From positions 112,629,431-112,693,430 of the forward strand of contig CM053146.1 in NCBI GenBank assembly GCA_028571685.1: 64,000 bases of DNA. The letters run 5' to 3'. The notes beneath the pieces are model-generated. The model saw only the letters and a program-made list of their open reading frames with translations, did not search any database and was not told the origin of the DNA. This DNA comes from Heterohyrax brucei (lineage: Eukaryota; Chordata; Mammalia; Hyracoidea; Procaviidae). This document shows, piece by piece, positions 33,596 through 45,010 of this stretch. The first letter of the stretch is position 1, and the number at the start of each line of letters is the position of its first letter. The position numbers and the translations under genes are program-made.

Positions 33596-35035
33596 CTGTT
33601 TCTTCTCTATATGTGGCTTTTTGCCTTTCTCTGGCTACACTCAGAATTTTTCTGTCTTTGGTTTTAGCAAGTATGATTATGATATGCCTCAGTGATGCTC
33701 TTTTAGGATCTCTCCTATATGGGGTTAGTGAGCTTCTTGGATGGTCAGCTTTGCATCTTTTGTAATATTAGGGAAGTTTTCTGTGAGCAGTTCTTCAGTG
33801 ATCCTCTCTGTGTTTTCCATTTTCTCCCTGTTCAGGAACATGAATCACTTGTGAATTTTTGCTTTTGATTGTATCACTCATAATTCTGAGTTTCTTCATT
33901 TTTCTTTTCAAATAGTGATATATCCAGCTGTTTACCTTCAGTTTCACTTATTCTGTGTTCCATCATTTCAGAGTTACTTCCAGCCTATTATGACAGTGTC
34001 TGTTTTTGAAATCTTGTTGTTTATCTTTGGGATTGCTAGTTGTTGTTTTTATATGATTTCTTGTTGTGAATTCATTTTGATGTTTTGTTCCTTTATTATT
34101 TTTACAAGTTCTTCCAATTTGTCTATCTTTTCCTCATTTTTGCCTGCGTTTTGCATCAACTCTTGGACAGCTCTGAGTATTAGAGATTTGAATCCACTGT
34201 CAGATGATTCTAGTGCCTTTTCTTCTACTAGAAAGTCATCTGGTATTTCTGATGACTTTTTTTTTAAGTATGTTTAATGTGTTTTGATGTGGTCTACTGT
34301 CTTCGGGCCATTCAGTAGTTATTTTGTTTGTTGACTGTAGATCTGTTTGTTTCCTCCTGCTTCTTGTTTTATTTGGTTATGTCAGAGCAGGCAGGCAGTG
34401 TGTTTGTGGTTTGGTTGGCTGTGGGCATGATATCTTTTCACCTTTTTATGCAGTGGTCAGGCCAGTCACTCAGCTGGTGCAGCAGTGTGGGTCCAGCAGG
34501 TGTGTCTTGCTGGGTGCTCCTGAAGGTCGTTTCCTGCTTTCCTGGTCTGCCAATCTCCCGTGCAGGTGTGGCAAATCCAGGCAGCATAGACACTGCACTT
34601 CCTGGCTGGCTGAACTATAGTAGCTAGCCAGGAGATGTGAGAGGTAGAGCAGTGGGGAGAGGATTGACCGGATGCAGTGGAAAAGCATATCTTGCTGACT
34701 ACCAAGTGCTTTGTTTTCTGTTGAGATTTCTGTGAATCTGTTGTCGTGTACTCCCTATCTGCTGATCTCCAGCAGGCATCCCAGGTGGTGAATCCATGCT
34801 AAGCTAGCTGATACAAGACTGCTCTGGTATCTCTTTTCGCTGTCTGTTTTCTGTCCATTTCTAATTCCATTCAGTTTTTGGCGAAGATATTTATTTCTTC
34901 ATTTGACAGTTTGTGTTCCAGGAATTATGTTTCTGTTTTACTTAGTTTTTTAGGTCTTTGTTGTGGAGGGATGGCCTAGTAATTTATTATTTCTCTATGG
35001 TGCCATATGGGCTGGAAGTCTTTTTTTTTTTTTTT
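33596..35035 (-). mobile_element. L1 (minus), ORF1 and 5' leader
   Basis: Continues 31030-32009: 'gtctttggttttagcaagta', 'gatatgcctcagtgatgctc', 'tcttctactagaaagtcatc' are reversed ORF1/5' region text. The 34324-34705 frames on both strands are shadows in the GC-richer leader. A 14-nt poly-T lies near 35022-35036. Confidence 0.75.
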
Positions 35036-35059
35036 TCTTTTTAAGTGCCTGTGGTTATA

Positions 35060-35545
35060 ATTTGTCATGGATTGAATTGTGTTCCCCCCCAAAATTTATG
35101 TGGCAGTTTGGCTGGGCCATTATTCCTGGTACTGTGTGATTTCTTCGGTGTTGTAAATCCTACTTCGGTGATGTCAGTGAGGGTTGTTGGGTGGCAGTTG
35201 TGTTGGTGGACTAGGACTCAATGTGTAAGATTGTCCTGTGGCTTGAGGCAGTCTCTTGAGACGTAAAGGAGAGAAGCTAGCAGAGAGATTTGTGGACCTC
35301 ATAATCACCACGAAGCTGTGCCATGTGCCAGAAGCTGAGTGTGTTGTTTGGAAAGGACTGGGGTTTCTGTGCCTCAGAAGCTGCCAGTCTACGGAAAAAT
35401 CGACAGTAAGGACCTTCTTCAGATCCCCTGGAGGTAACACCCTGAATTTGGACTTTTAGTATACTGGACTGTGACAAAATAAAATTTCTCTTTTGAACCC
35501 ATCTATTGGTGATATCTCTGGTAAAGCAGCCCCGGCTGACTAAAA
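35060..35545 (+). mobile_element. MaLR-type LTR, solo copy
   Basis: 'atggattgaattgtgttccc', 'gcttgaggcagtctcttgag', 'ctgaatttggacttttagta', 'ggactgtgacaaaataaaat' (poly(A) signal near 35478) and 'gtaaagcagccccggctgac'. The order equals 52650-53180. The minus-strand 60-120 codon frames over it are not genes. Confidence 0.72.
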
Positions 35546-35944
35546 CAAATATAAGGGAAAAAGACCGATGAAAAGGAAAGGTTGGTTCCTTGGTTAGACG
35601 AGTGAAATGAATGAAATCAAGATGAGAAGAGAGCATTTGTGGTCACATACACTGAAAACTAGAATACATCTTTGAAAAGAATTAAGACCTAAGTAAATGG
35701 ACAGACATCCCATGTTCATGTACTGCTACTGTTTCAGCTGCCATTGAATCAACCAATAACTTTTGGTGAATCCATATGTTTAAAGAGTAGGAAAGCCCAA
35801 CAGTGTTTTCTTAGCTGTAATCTCCACAGAAACAGACTCCCATACTTTTCTTCCACAGCGTCACTGGGTGAGTTCCAGTCATCAGCATTTTGGTTAACAG
35901 TTAATTACACACCATTTTCACTACCCAAGCTGTTTTGTTCGTTA
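35546..35944. other. Unassigned interval
   Basis: No repeat family or gene recognised; a 67-codon plus frame (35744-35947) has no known motif. Confidence 0.4.
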
Positions 35945-36075
35945 TAAAAAACCCATTGCCATCAAGTTGATCCAACTGATAGTGGCACCACAGGACAGGG
36001 TAGACCTGCCAATAGGGTTTCCAAGGAGTGGTTGCTAGATTCAGACAGCTGACATTTTGATTAGAGGCCGATCTG
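35945..36075 (-). mobile_element. AfroSINE, decayed
   Basis: 'aacccattgccatcaagttg', 'agggtagacctgccaatagg' and 'gtttccaaggagtggttgct' are the reversed SINE tail and body. Confidence 0.75.
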
Positions 36076-36104
36076 TCATGTACAGGGGAGTTAATGTGGT
36101 TAGA

Positions 36105-36425
36105 ATGGCAGCATTCCCCAAATAAACCTACAGAGTCAGTTCATTTCCTTTCAAAATCCCGTTGCATTTTTTGTGATAAAAGACAAGTGGATCCTAAACT
36201 TCATATAGACTGTGAACAGCCAAAATAATCTTGAAAAAGAGTAGAAAAAGAGTAACAGAGTTCTAGGATTCACACTTTGCCAGTTTCAAACCTTACTACA
36301 AAACTATAATAATAAAAAATGTGTGGTACTGGCATAGGAATAGACTTATAGGCCAATAACATAGAATTAGAAGTCTAGAAATAAATTCATGCATCTATGG
36401 ACAGCTAACTTTTGACAAGAGTTAT
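36105..36425 (+). mobile_element. L1 ORF2 fragment (plus)
   Basis: 'agccaaaataatcttgaaaa', 'gtttcaaaccttactacaaa' and 'gtgtggtactggcataggaa' are plus-strand L1 ORF2 text from the region downstream of RT. Confidence 0.75.
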
Positions 36426-38513
36426 TTAAAAGTACGTTATTTCCGCATTATCTGTGAATTTTGAGAGATTGTTACTAATTTCTAATTTTATTCTGTTGTG
36501 CCCAGAGAAGTATATTTGTATGATTTTAATCTCTTTAAATTTATGGAGACTTGTTTTATGGCCTAACATACAGCATATTCTGGAAAATGTTGCATGTCTG
36601 CTGGAGAATAATTTTGTATTTTGCTTTCTGAAGGAGCACCCTGTAGATATGTTAGGTCTAGTTAGTTTGTAGTTTTGTTTGAGTTTTCTGTTCCTACCTG
36701 ATCTTGTGTTTAGTTGTTTTATCTATTATTGAAAGCAGTGTGCTGAGGTTTCCCACCTTTATTATTGGACTGTTATTTGTCAGTATCTGTTTCATGGACT
36801 TTGGGGCTCTGTTAGACACAAAAAGCAGTTTGTAAATGTGATAGCTTCTTGATTCATTGACCACTCATTATGTAATGTTCTTCCTCTTTCAGCAATTTTT
36901 GTCTTCAAGTCTGTTTGTGCTGTTACAGTAGCCACCCCTAAAGTCTTGGTGGCATAATGGATAAGCTCCAGCTGCTAACCAAAAGGTCATCAGTTCAAAT
37001 CCACTAGGAGCTCCTTGGAAGCTCTGTGGGGCAGTTCTCTATACCCCAGAGTAACTGTGAGTCATTTGACTCCACAGCGTTGGCTTGGTTTCCTTGGTTT
37101 TTATGGCCACCCCAGCTCTCTTGGTTAGTGTGTGCAGAGAAAATTTTTTACATACTTATACTTTTTACCTACTTGTGATTGATTCTAGAGTGAATTCCTT
37201 ATAGATCGCATATAGTTAGGTGTGGGTTTTTTTTTTTTTTTTTCAATCTGTCCTGCTAGTCTCTGCCTTTTAATTGACTTTAAATGCCATGTACATTTAG
37301 TATAATTATTGATAAAGAAAGGCTTACGTTCGCTGTTCTGCTGGCACCTAATAGTCAAATTGTTTGTGTTAATTTTTCTTTTGTTGTTTACTCCTTTTTT
37401 ATTGCTTTATTTTATGATAGATATTTCTAGTGTTTTAGTTCTTTGGTTGTTTCTTGTACTGTATATTTTTTAGTTATTTTCTTAGTGATTGTCCTGGGCA
37501 TTACAATAAATCTACTACAGATTAATACCAATTTAATTTCAATTGTATACAGAGCAGGTTGCTCCTCCCCTTTTGGTCCCATTTATGGCATCACAGATTA
37601 CATCTTTATACATGTGTACCTATGTATGTGTAATTCTTTTGTGCTGTGTTCTTTTTATATCAGATACAGAAACAAAAGAAGAGTTACAAAAAAGAGATAC
37701 ACTTTAATACCTGCTTTTATTTGACCCAAGTAGTTTTTTTTGCCAGTGTTCTCTGTGTCTTTGTATGGATTCAGTTTACTGTCCAGTTCTGGTCATTTCA
37801 GCCTGAAGAATTCTCTTTAGCATTTCTTACAGTGCAGGTCTGTCTGTGACAAATTCTTTGTTTTTGTTTATCCAGGTGGGTGTTTATTCATCCTTTTTGT
37901 GTGTGTGTGTGTGTGCCAGATACAGAATTACTGCTTAACAGTTTTTTTTTTCTTTCATCTGTTTCAGTATATCATCCTACTGCCCTCTGGTGTCTGTGGC
38001 TTTTGATGCAGAGTCAGCTGTTAGTAATATTGGAGCTCCCTTGTACATGATAAATTGCTTGTCTTATTTTCTCATGGTCTCACAACAGTTTGATTATAAG
38101 CAGAATAAAATCAAAGAGAGCCACACAAAGACCATTAGAGTTCATTGAGTTTCTTAAATTCAGGAGAATTTAAGCCCTTATATCTTCAAATATTGTTTCT
38201 GCTCTTCTCTCTCTTTCCTCTCCTTTGGGATTCTTTTTTTGAGCAAGAAAGCATGCTTTATTATTCTGAATTCCTTGTTTTGTTGTCTCTCCAGCTGAAT
38301 AGTCTTAATCTGTGTTTGAGTTTGCTGAGTTTTCTTCCTGCTCAGGTCTGTTGTGGGTTCCTCTGTTGAATTTTTCTTTTAGTTTTGTAGCTTTCAACTT
38401 CATAACTTCAGTTTATGTACTTGAGAGTTTTATCTTTTTGATACTCTCTAATGGGTGAACTGTTGTTCTTCTGGTTTTCTTTGGTTCTTTGTCCATGGCT
38501 TCTGTTAACTGTA
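36426..38513 (-). mobile_element. Ancient L1M (minus), ORF2 N-terminus and ORF1
   Basis: 'tatggcctaacatacagcat', 'gctgaggtttcccaccttta', 'tagcatttcttacagtgcag' and 'ctgccctctggtgtctgtgg' are reversed L1M text from endonuclease into ORF1. It is split by an AfroSINE (36943-37100) and by a fold-back mariner (38514-38993). Frames are destroyed. Confidence 0.78.
36943..37100 (+). mobile_element. AfroSINE with probable target duplication
   Basis: 'ctaaagtcttggtggcataa' to 'gtttccttggtttttatgg'. The L1 flanks are 'agtagccacccc' on the left and 'atggccacccc' on the right, an imperfect duplication. Confidence 0.85.
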
Positions 38514-38993
38514 CCAGAACTGCCAGTTCAGTTTGTGAACTCATCCAAGAGAAGTGCATAGTTCATTACTGAGTATCAGTGCGGTCACTTTCCAAGTACT
38601 CCCGTTAGGAAGCTGTGTACCAGTGCTGTCATCATATTACCCTCGATATCCTGAATATCATCAAAATCTTTTCTTTTCAGTATTTATTTTATCTTTAGGT
38701 GAAGAAAAAAGTCACTGGGGGCCAGATCAAGTGAGTAGGGAGGATTGTTTATAGTTGTTTACTGGCTAAAAACCACCTCACAGACAACTGTACAGTTACA
38801 TTTGTGAACTTGCCACCATGCATAGTGGCTCTTCCAGAAAGAGTTTCAAAACAGATTTGAAGGGTGGACTAGGTGCTGGCATCGGTGCATAGCTTCCCAG
38901 GTGAGCACTTTGACGGTGACTGCAGTGATAATCAGCAGTGAGGTATGTAGCAGTTAGAACAATTAAGTTCATGGACTTAATTGTCAGACCTTA
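38514..38993 (-). mobile_element. Fold-back mariner element, copy 2
   Basis: TA flanks at 38512-38513 and 38994-38995. Left terminus 'ccagaactgccagttcagtt'; right terminus 'ggacttaattgtcagacctt'. The arm 38560-38635 ('ttactgagtatcagtgcggt') is the reverse complement of 38870-38945 ('actgcagtgataatcagcag'). An internal copy of the terminal repeat lies near 38789-38815 ('cagttacatttgtgaacttg'), and reversed mariner transposase text is at 38640-38770 ('gggggccagatcaagtgagt'). It is in the same orientation as copy 1 and inverted relative to copy 3. Confidence 0.87.
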
Positions 38994-38995
38994 TA

Positions 38996-40445
38996 TATAT
39001 TTAGAGTAGCTAATTTAAAGTTTGTGTCTAGTACATCCAGTGTGTTGGCTTCCTCAGTGAGCCAAGACTCAGTGAGAGTCTTCTTTAGCTCCTTTTTCCA
39101 ACAAGCGTACATTTCTTATTTGTTTGGATCCTTCATAATTTTTTTTTGTTGAAAACTGGACATTTTTTATACTATAATATGGCAGCTGTGGAAATCCAAT
39201 TCTCACCTTCCCCTGGAGTTTGTTGTTGTTTTTCTTTTCATATTGATTGTTTAAGTGACCTTTTTGAACTAATTTTATAAAGTCTGTACTGTTGCACATG
39301 TAACTGAACTCAGTTTTGTTAGTACAAATCGCCAACTAGTAATTGGATAGTAATTTCCTTAAATCCCTAGAACCAAATTAAAGTAAATAATTTCTTAGTC
39401 TTTGCAGATGGGCCATCTCTGTGTCGGGACATGCTGTCAATACTTAACTGGGTAGTTTATAGCTCTGCTTTAGTGATCATTCTTACGCTTGTGTAGAGCC
39501 TGACGATGAGCTGGAGATGGGAGCGTTGGGTTTGGTTAGTTTTTGCCTGGGAGTTAGGGCTCTCAGTTCTTTCAGGGGCATGCACAGTAGCTCTGGGCAT
39601 GTATGTGGCTTTTGAAAGACCTGTGCCAGAGCATTTCATTCTTTAACTTTTCCTCTCAAAAATTTTGTTACTCTGTTCTTTGGCTCAGCTGTCCCATGCA
39701 GCAGCAGCTAATGCATTTGCTTGTAAGTGTTGTTGACCAGTGATATCTGGGAAGTTGTGTCCACATTGGAAGAGTTCTGAGGTTGTTAAGTGTAAGCTCT
39801 TTGAGCTGATCCTGTAGGGAACCACTAGACAGATCAAAACGAACAGCCACAGTTCTTTGCTAATTATGTCCATTCTGCTGCCTCCTTTACTGATACCTGT
39901 ACTGTTAGTGTGTGCTCAGAGTCACCCCTGTGTGGGGAGTGCAGTATGGGCCTGTAGTAAGTTAGTGCTATAAAGTTCTTTGTTTTCACTGAGATTCACT
40001 TAGTTATTCTAGTGTTCCTCTGGTCGTGGCAGGCTTTGGTTAGTTTTCAGGATTTGTAACATGCTAATTTAGATCAGTGTAGATGTCTTCCTGTGAAATT
40101 CGAAGGAGGAAATTTGGGAAAGGTCACATTTCTGCTCTAGCTATGGTGGAACAGTGTGGAAGCATTCAGCTTTTGGGTGGCAGTGTTGCATTGCCTGGTT
40201 ATTGGCTTCTAAGCGTTCAGTGTCAGGATATGGCATGTTTACATTTTTCGTGGTGCTCTTTAACCTGGCATGATGGGTACTGGGGCCAGTAACTAATGAC
40301 ATAGCAGTTTCCTGATCACAGCTATGTGCTGCATTCTAGGGGTTAAAGAATTCCAGTGATTTTCTTCTAATTTTTATACCTCTGATTGTGGTATATGTAG
40401 CAGTTCTCTGGGCAGATCCTGTGATGTTATTACGAGAGCTGTAGT
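38996..40445 (-). mobile_element. Ancient L1M (minus), ORF1/5' region
   Basis: Continues 36426-38513: 'gtccagtgtgttggcttcct'-like text, 'gttgaaaactggacattttt', 'gaccagtgatatctgggaag' and 'ggtggcagtgttgcattgcc' are in the order of an L1M 5' part. The right limit is approximate. Confidence 0.6.
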
Positions 40446-40454
40446 TAGTGATGC

Positions 40455-40575
40455 GGAAACCCTGGTAGCATAGTTGGTTAAGTGCTGTGTCTGTTAACCA
40501 AAAGGAAACTGGTGCAGTTCTACTCTGACCTCTAGGATCACCAAGAGTGGGACTCCACTCGCTGACAGTGGGTTA
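40455..40575 (+). mobile_element. AfroSINE with internal deletion
   Basis: 'cggaaaccctggtagcatag' is followed by 'gtctgttaaccaaaaggaaa' and then directly 'ctggtgcagttctactctga': the part between the tRNA-like head and the 'ggcagttc' block is missing. Confidence 0.8.
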
Positions 40576-41124
40576 TTTAGTGGTGCATCCTAGAGCCCAT
40601 TCCTTTAGTACTTCCATGATTTGGTAAATGCTCAGTTCCTTGTATAAATTTCTCCTTACCTAAAAGAGAGTACCATAGTGTTTCCTGTAACTGAGTTTTG
40701 ACTGATAGACCATTGGTCCCCCCAAAGGATTATTTAACATAGTTGTTTACCCTGTAATTGATTGTTACTATACTTTTTATTTTTATTTTTTTGTTGTTCT
40801 TTCAGATGTTATAATACTTTGTATGTTACTTTTAAGTTGTTTGTTATTTGTCTTTAAGTATGAGCAATAAAGAAAAACTTCTAATGCACTTACATTTGTT
40901 ACGTGCTACTGGTTATTGAAACTAACATCTTTCTTGCCTTTGAATTGGAATACTGTATCCTTTGGTTTTTTCACATCAATAAGGCCTAGGCGGAGGAGCA
41001 CAAGTAAAAGACTTCTGATGCCCTAACTAGCTCATCTGAGACTTGTAACTTGAGTTTTTATTTACATTTAGGCTCGTTTGTGTTTTAACCTTTTTTATCA
41101 TTATGAATACTTCCTGTGTTGTCA
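40576..41124. other. Unassigned AT-rich interval
   Basis: No gene, RNA or repeat recognised; note 'aataaagaaaaacttctaat' at 40867, which is not in a context that supports a transcript end. Confidence 0.4.
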
Positions 41125-41322
41125 TTGTTGTGAGCTGTTGAGTCATTTATAGCTCAGAGACACTGTAGGACAGAATATAACTGCTCTAAGGGTTTGCTAG
41201 GAGGAAGTATTTACTGGAGCAGATTTCCAGATCTTTTTTCTTCTGGAGTAGCTAGAGGGTATGACCCAAGAACCTTCCATTTAGTTGCTGAGTTCTTAAC
41301 CATTACGCTACCAGGGCTCCTG
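41125..41322 (-). mobile_element. AfroSINE, long form
   Basis: Reversed tail 'tgttgagtcatttatagctc' and reversed head 'aaccattacgctaccagggc'. Between 'gggtttgctaggaggaagta' and the head there is an additional ~50-bp block ('gcagatttccagatcttttt', 'tctggagtagctagaggg') missing from the shorter copies. The copy at 52117-52310 shares this block. Confidence 0.8.
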
Positions 41323-41529
41323 ATTAGAAATAGATATAGATTAAAAGTATGAAAAAGGAAACCCATCTATAATTGTTCCAGTGTTTACTCCTAGAGTTAT
41401 AAATAATTTTCACAACTGTGAAGAAAGTAAGTTCTCAAGTGGTTTTAGTTTGTTCTTTAATTTCAGAATTTAATAATTTCAGATCTATTAAAACTGTTAA
41501 TTCAAGTAGAAATAACATAAAGGCAAATT

Positions 41530-41547
41530 AAGAATTTATAGGTATTT
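41530..41547. repeat. Target-site duplication, left copy (18 bp)
   Basis: 'aagaatttataggtattt', identical to 42276-42293. Confidence 0.9.
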
Positions 41548-42275
41548 CTTACCAGATAATTTTAACACTGGCTTTATCAAAACATGGGTAGTAAGTTAAC
41601 TATGTATAGAAGTCATTAATTAAGATTTTTAAATTATTTGTGGCATAGTAGTATGAGTACTTGAGAATAATCTGTTTTTATTCTCATCCTAATTGAAACA
41701 GTGTATTCAGAATTGATTTTTAAACTTAATCTTCAGAAATATTGTGTGAAGGCTGACAGTCTGCATGAGCCACAACCTCAGCTATCGAGGCGTGGCAGGG
41801 CCTGAGATGGTGTCTGGCTGTCACTGCTGACTGAACTGACACGGGTTGCAGGGGATGGTTCCAGAGGGATGGGAGTGATATGAAGCAGAACTTGGGATTC
41901 TTAAAGGGTGGCCAAACTAACTGGACAACCTAAGACCAGAAGACTGTGGGGCTGTCACCCTGAGACACTCTAAACCTTGAACCAGAACTATCTCCAGAGT
42001 TCACCTTTTAGTGGGAAAGCAGATTGACACACAAATACCCACTGCATCAGTGGTCTACCCAAAAACCGTCTGTATGAGTACAAAAGGTTGACACTTAATC
42101 TAAACAAAGATGAGAAGATAAGGGACAGAAACTAGAGTACTGGAAATGGAAGCAAGCAGAACACAGACAGAATGTTTACCCATTGTAACTAATGGCATTG
42201 ATTTGTCTTTGTGGAACTTGTCAAATGGGAACTTGTGCAAGCTTTCACCCAAAATGTGACAAAATATTTTTTAAA
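41548..42275 (+). mobile_element. Unclassified retroposon, 728 bp, with perfect 18-bp target duplication
   Basis: Flanked by an exact 18-bp direct repeat. The first ~190 bp are AT-rich; 41745-42275 is more GC-rich ('gatggtgtctggctgtcact', 'ggccaaactaactggacaac', 'ctgtcaccctgagacactct') and ends in an A-rich tail ('aaaatattttttaaaa'). No frame of note. A-tail plus long duplication point to L1-driven insertion of a transcript. It could be a retrocopy of a non-coding RNA, a processed UTR, or a family-specific retroposon. Confidence 0.7.
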
Positions 42276-42293
42276 AAGAATTTATAGGTATTT
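42276..42293. repeat. Target-site duplication, right copy (18 bp)
   Basis: 'aagaatttataggtattt', identical to 41530-41547. Confidence 0.9.
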
Positions 42294-42649
42294 ATGATTT
42301 CTTGTGGCTTGAAAAGACGAATTTTACTGTTGATTTATACTTTTCCAGCAGCATCTAACTTTCAAAGTAAAACTTTGTTCTTAAGCTTTATTTAGGGAGA
42401 CTCTCACCTGGCAGCATAAAGATATAGTCTCACAATTAGTAAAGATATCCATACATATGTGCTCCGTTCGTGCATAGAGCTTAATCTTTAAGAATAATTA
42501 AAAAAGAGAAATAATTGTGCCAGTAAGTACTTTTTAAATACCAAAGGTATATTCTGGTAAAAGGCACTGTCAGGATAATTTTTTTTATAAATATATTTAA
42601 AAAATATATATGAAGTTGGTTCTGGTGAAAACTTCCTTGAAGCTCTATA
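42294..42649. other. AT-rich unassigned interval
   Basis: No coding frame or known repeat seen. Confidence 0.4.
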
Positions 42650-43266
42650 CAGGTAGACCCCAACTTCAAGTTACGAGAGACTGTGTTTACGACAGTCCTG
42701 ACTCGCCTGCTAACCCAGAGATTGGCAGTACAAATCCACGAGCTGCTCCTTGAAAACCTTGTGGAGACGTTCTGCTCCACCCTATGGGTTCTCTGTAAGT
42801 ATGAATCAACTTACAGGGTGTTTTTTGTGTGTGGTATTGTTAGTAACATATACTGCGTACGGTGTTACATTGCATAATTTGTTGATTTTGACATTCTGAG
42901 ATTTTCACTTGAAGGTGGTTAGTGTTAATGATTTGCTGATTGAAATGCTACTATATAGCAGGCTGTGGCCTGGACTGTGATGAGGCTGTGCCAGTGCTAG
43001 TGCAGGGAGTTGTAATACAAAGTTGGACGGTGTTCAGCATAATGACATAGGACAGTTGAAAAGTGCCTGTGCCTGACAGCAGTTATAACTCCTCCTTCAT
43101 TGTTACAACAAACACTGACATAGATTGGATTTATAAAGATAGTAATGATAAAAAGCAGTAATTGTGATTTTTTTTTTTTAAAAAAAGGAGGTATTTGACT
43201 TACGTCAGAGCTCACTTAAGACACAGTTGTCAGAACAAAATCCTGTCCTAAGTCAGGGACTACCTG
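42650..43266. mobile_element. TA-flanked DNA transposon (MITE-like) with SINE insertion
   Basis: Left terminus 'caggtagaccccaactt' (42650) and right terminus 'agtcagggactacctg' (ending 43266) are imperfect inverted repeats, each next to TA (42648-42649, 43267-43268), as for Tc1/mariner/pogo elements. No transposase frame is recognised. The left arm is broken by an AfroSINE body at about 42706-42826. Confidence 0.7.
42706..42826 (+). mobile_element. AfroSINE fragment, head missing
   Basis: 'cctgctaacccagagattgg', 'cagtacaaatccacgagctg' and 'ttctctgtaagtatgaatca'. The first ~35 bp of the SINE are absent. Confidence 0.75.
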
Positions 43267-43268
43267 TA

Positions 43269-43549
43269 TTGACTTTTACAAATAGTACATCAGAACAGTA
43301 AAATTTTTCCCAAGATGTAAATCTTTAAAAATATTCATATTGCAGGCATGTACAAACCATGGAGGTTTGCCAGATGTTATTTTGGTATTTGGTATCTTTT
43401 TTCAAGTTTTTGCTAATAAAAAATTTTTTGTCATATTTCAGTGGAAATACTTCTTGGGGAAGTAAGGAATTATGAAGCATGGTTGTAGGTGCATGTTGGT
43501 CAATTTGTTGTATGTTAGTGGCTTGCATCTTGCTCTGGTGCTAGAAGCT
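43269..43549. other. AT-rich unassigned interval
   Basis: Nothing recognised; the minus 67-codon frame (43325-43528) lacks motifs. Confidence 0.4.
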
Positions 43550-44935
43550 TGACTATCAGTGTTTCAGATACCAGCAGAGTCAGAACAGGTTTCAGCTGAG
43601 ATTCCAGATTGAGATAGAGTGGGAAGAATGACCTGACGGTCTACTTCTGAAAAAACTGACCAGTGAAAACATCAAGAATAGCAGTGCCAGAAGTTGAGAG
43701 CCTCCGGTCAGAAGACACTCAAAAGATGACTGGGAAAGAGCTGCCACCTCGAAGTAGAGTTGACCTTAATGATAATGGATGGAGTCAGCCTTTCAGGACC
43801 TTTATTTGCTGATATGCCATGACTCAAAATAAGAAGCAACAGCTGCAGACACCCATTAATAATCAGAAGGTGGAATGTACACAGTATGACCTAGGAAAAT
43901 TGGATATCAGAAATGAAATGAAATGTATAAACATCAGTATCCTAGGCATTAGTGAACTGAAATGGACTGGTATTAACCATTTTGAATTGGGCAGTCACAT
44001 GGTCTTCTATGCCAGGAATGACAAATTGAAGAGGAATAGCGTCCCTTTCATTGTCAAAAATAACATTTCAAGATATGTCCTAAAGTACAGTGCTGTGAGT
44101 GATTACATAATATCTGTATCCCTACAAGGAAGACCTATTAATAAGACTGTTATCTAAATTTATGCACCAGCCACTAAAGCCAAAGATGTGGAAATTGGAG
44201 TTTATTTTTTTTTACCAATTTCTGCAGTCTGAAATTGTTCATATATGCAGTCAATGCGCACTGATAATTACTGTAAGTGAATTAGTAGGATGTGGAAATT
44301 ACCAAGTAATGTCATTAGTACCGCACTCGAGGAAAGTTTTGCTGAAGATCTTTCAGAAGTTCGTTGCAGCAGTATATCAAGGGAACTGTCAGAACTTCAA
44401 GCCACATTCAGAAGAAGATATGAAACAAGGGTGCCTACTGCTGATGTCAGATTGAACCAGGCTGAAAGTATAGTAGAAGGATGTTTAACTTAAGTAAAGG
44501 CATTCAGCTGTGTAGATTGTAACAAATTATGGATCACTTTGTGATGAGAATTCCAGAACACCTGATTGTGCTGGTGAGGAACCTGTGCTTAGAACAAGAA
44601 GCAGTCGTTTGAAGAGAACAAGGAAAGATTGGGTGGTTTAAAGTCAGCAGGGTGTTCTTCAGGGTTTTTGTGCTGAGCAGATAATATGAGACGCTGGACT
44701 GTGTGTTGAAGAACATGGCATCAGGATTGGAGGAAGACTCATTAACAGTGCATTATTCAGATGTTACAACCTTGCTGAAAGTGAAGAGGACTTGAAACAC
44801 TTAATGATGAAGATCAAAGATTATAGCCTTCAGTATGGATTACATTTTGAGAGAAAGAAAATAGAATTCCTCGCAACTGGACCAAAATGGCAACATCATG
44901 ATAAGCAGAAAAGATTTTTGTTTCATGTAAAAACA
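43550..44935 (+). mobile_element. RTE LINE (plus), internally deleted
   Basis: Starts in the RTE 5' leader ('gatgactgggaaagagctgc'), passes the endonuclease start (43819-44157), then near 44290 jumps to RT text ('ttgctgaagatctttcagaa', 'gtgatgagaattccagaaca', 'attggaggaagactcattaa'). It ends at about 44935, before the C-terminal part. A reversed SINE follows. Deletions remove most of the endonuclease, the linker and the 3' end. Confidence 0.85.
43819..44157 (+). pseudogene. RTE endonuclease N-terminal remnant
   Basis: The 112-codon frame has 'ISILGISELKWTGINHFELG', 'SHMVFYARNDKLKRNSVPFI' and 'VKNNISRYVLKYSAVSDYII'. This is the N-terminal half of the RTE AP-endonuclease; the E of ISELKW (catalytic Glu) is kept. 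It ends at a stop before the remaining catalytic blocks. Confidence 0.9.
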
Positions 44936-45010
44936 AAAAGCCAAACTCACTGCTGTTGAGTCAGTTCTGACTCCTGCCAACCACATAGGTCTTTTACTTC
45001 AGAGGGGTGT
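44936..45010 (-). mobile_element. AfroSINE fragment
   Basis: 'actcactgctgttgagtcag', 'ttctgactcctgccaaccac' reversed tail only. Confidence 0.7.

Noticed and set aside
34324..34705. Overlapping 72-99 codon frames on both strands
   Set aside because: They lie in the GC-richer leader of a minus-strand L1; fewer stops are expected there and no protein motif is seen.
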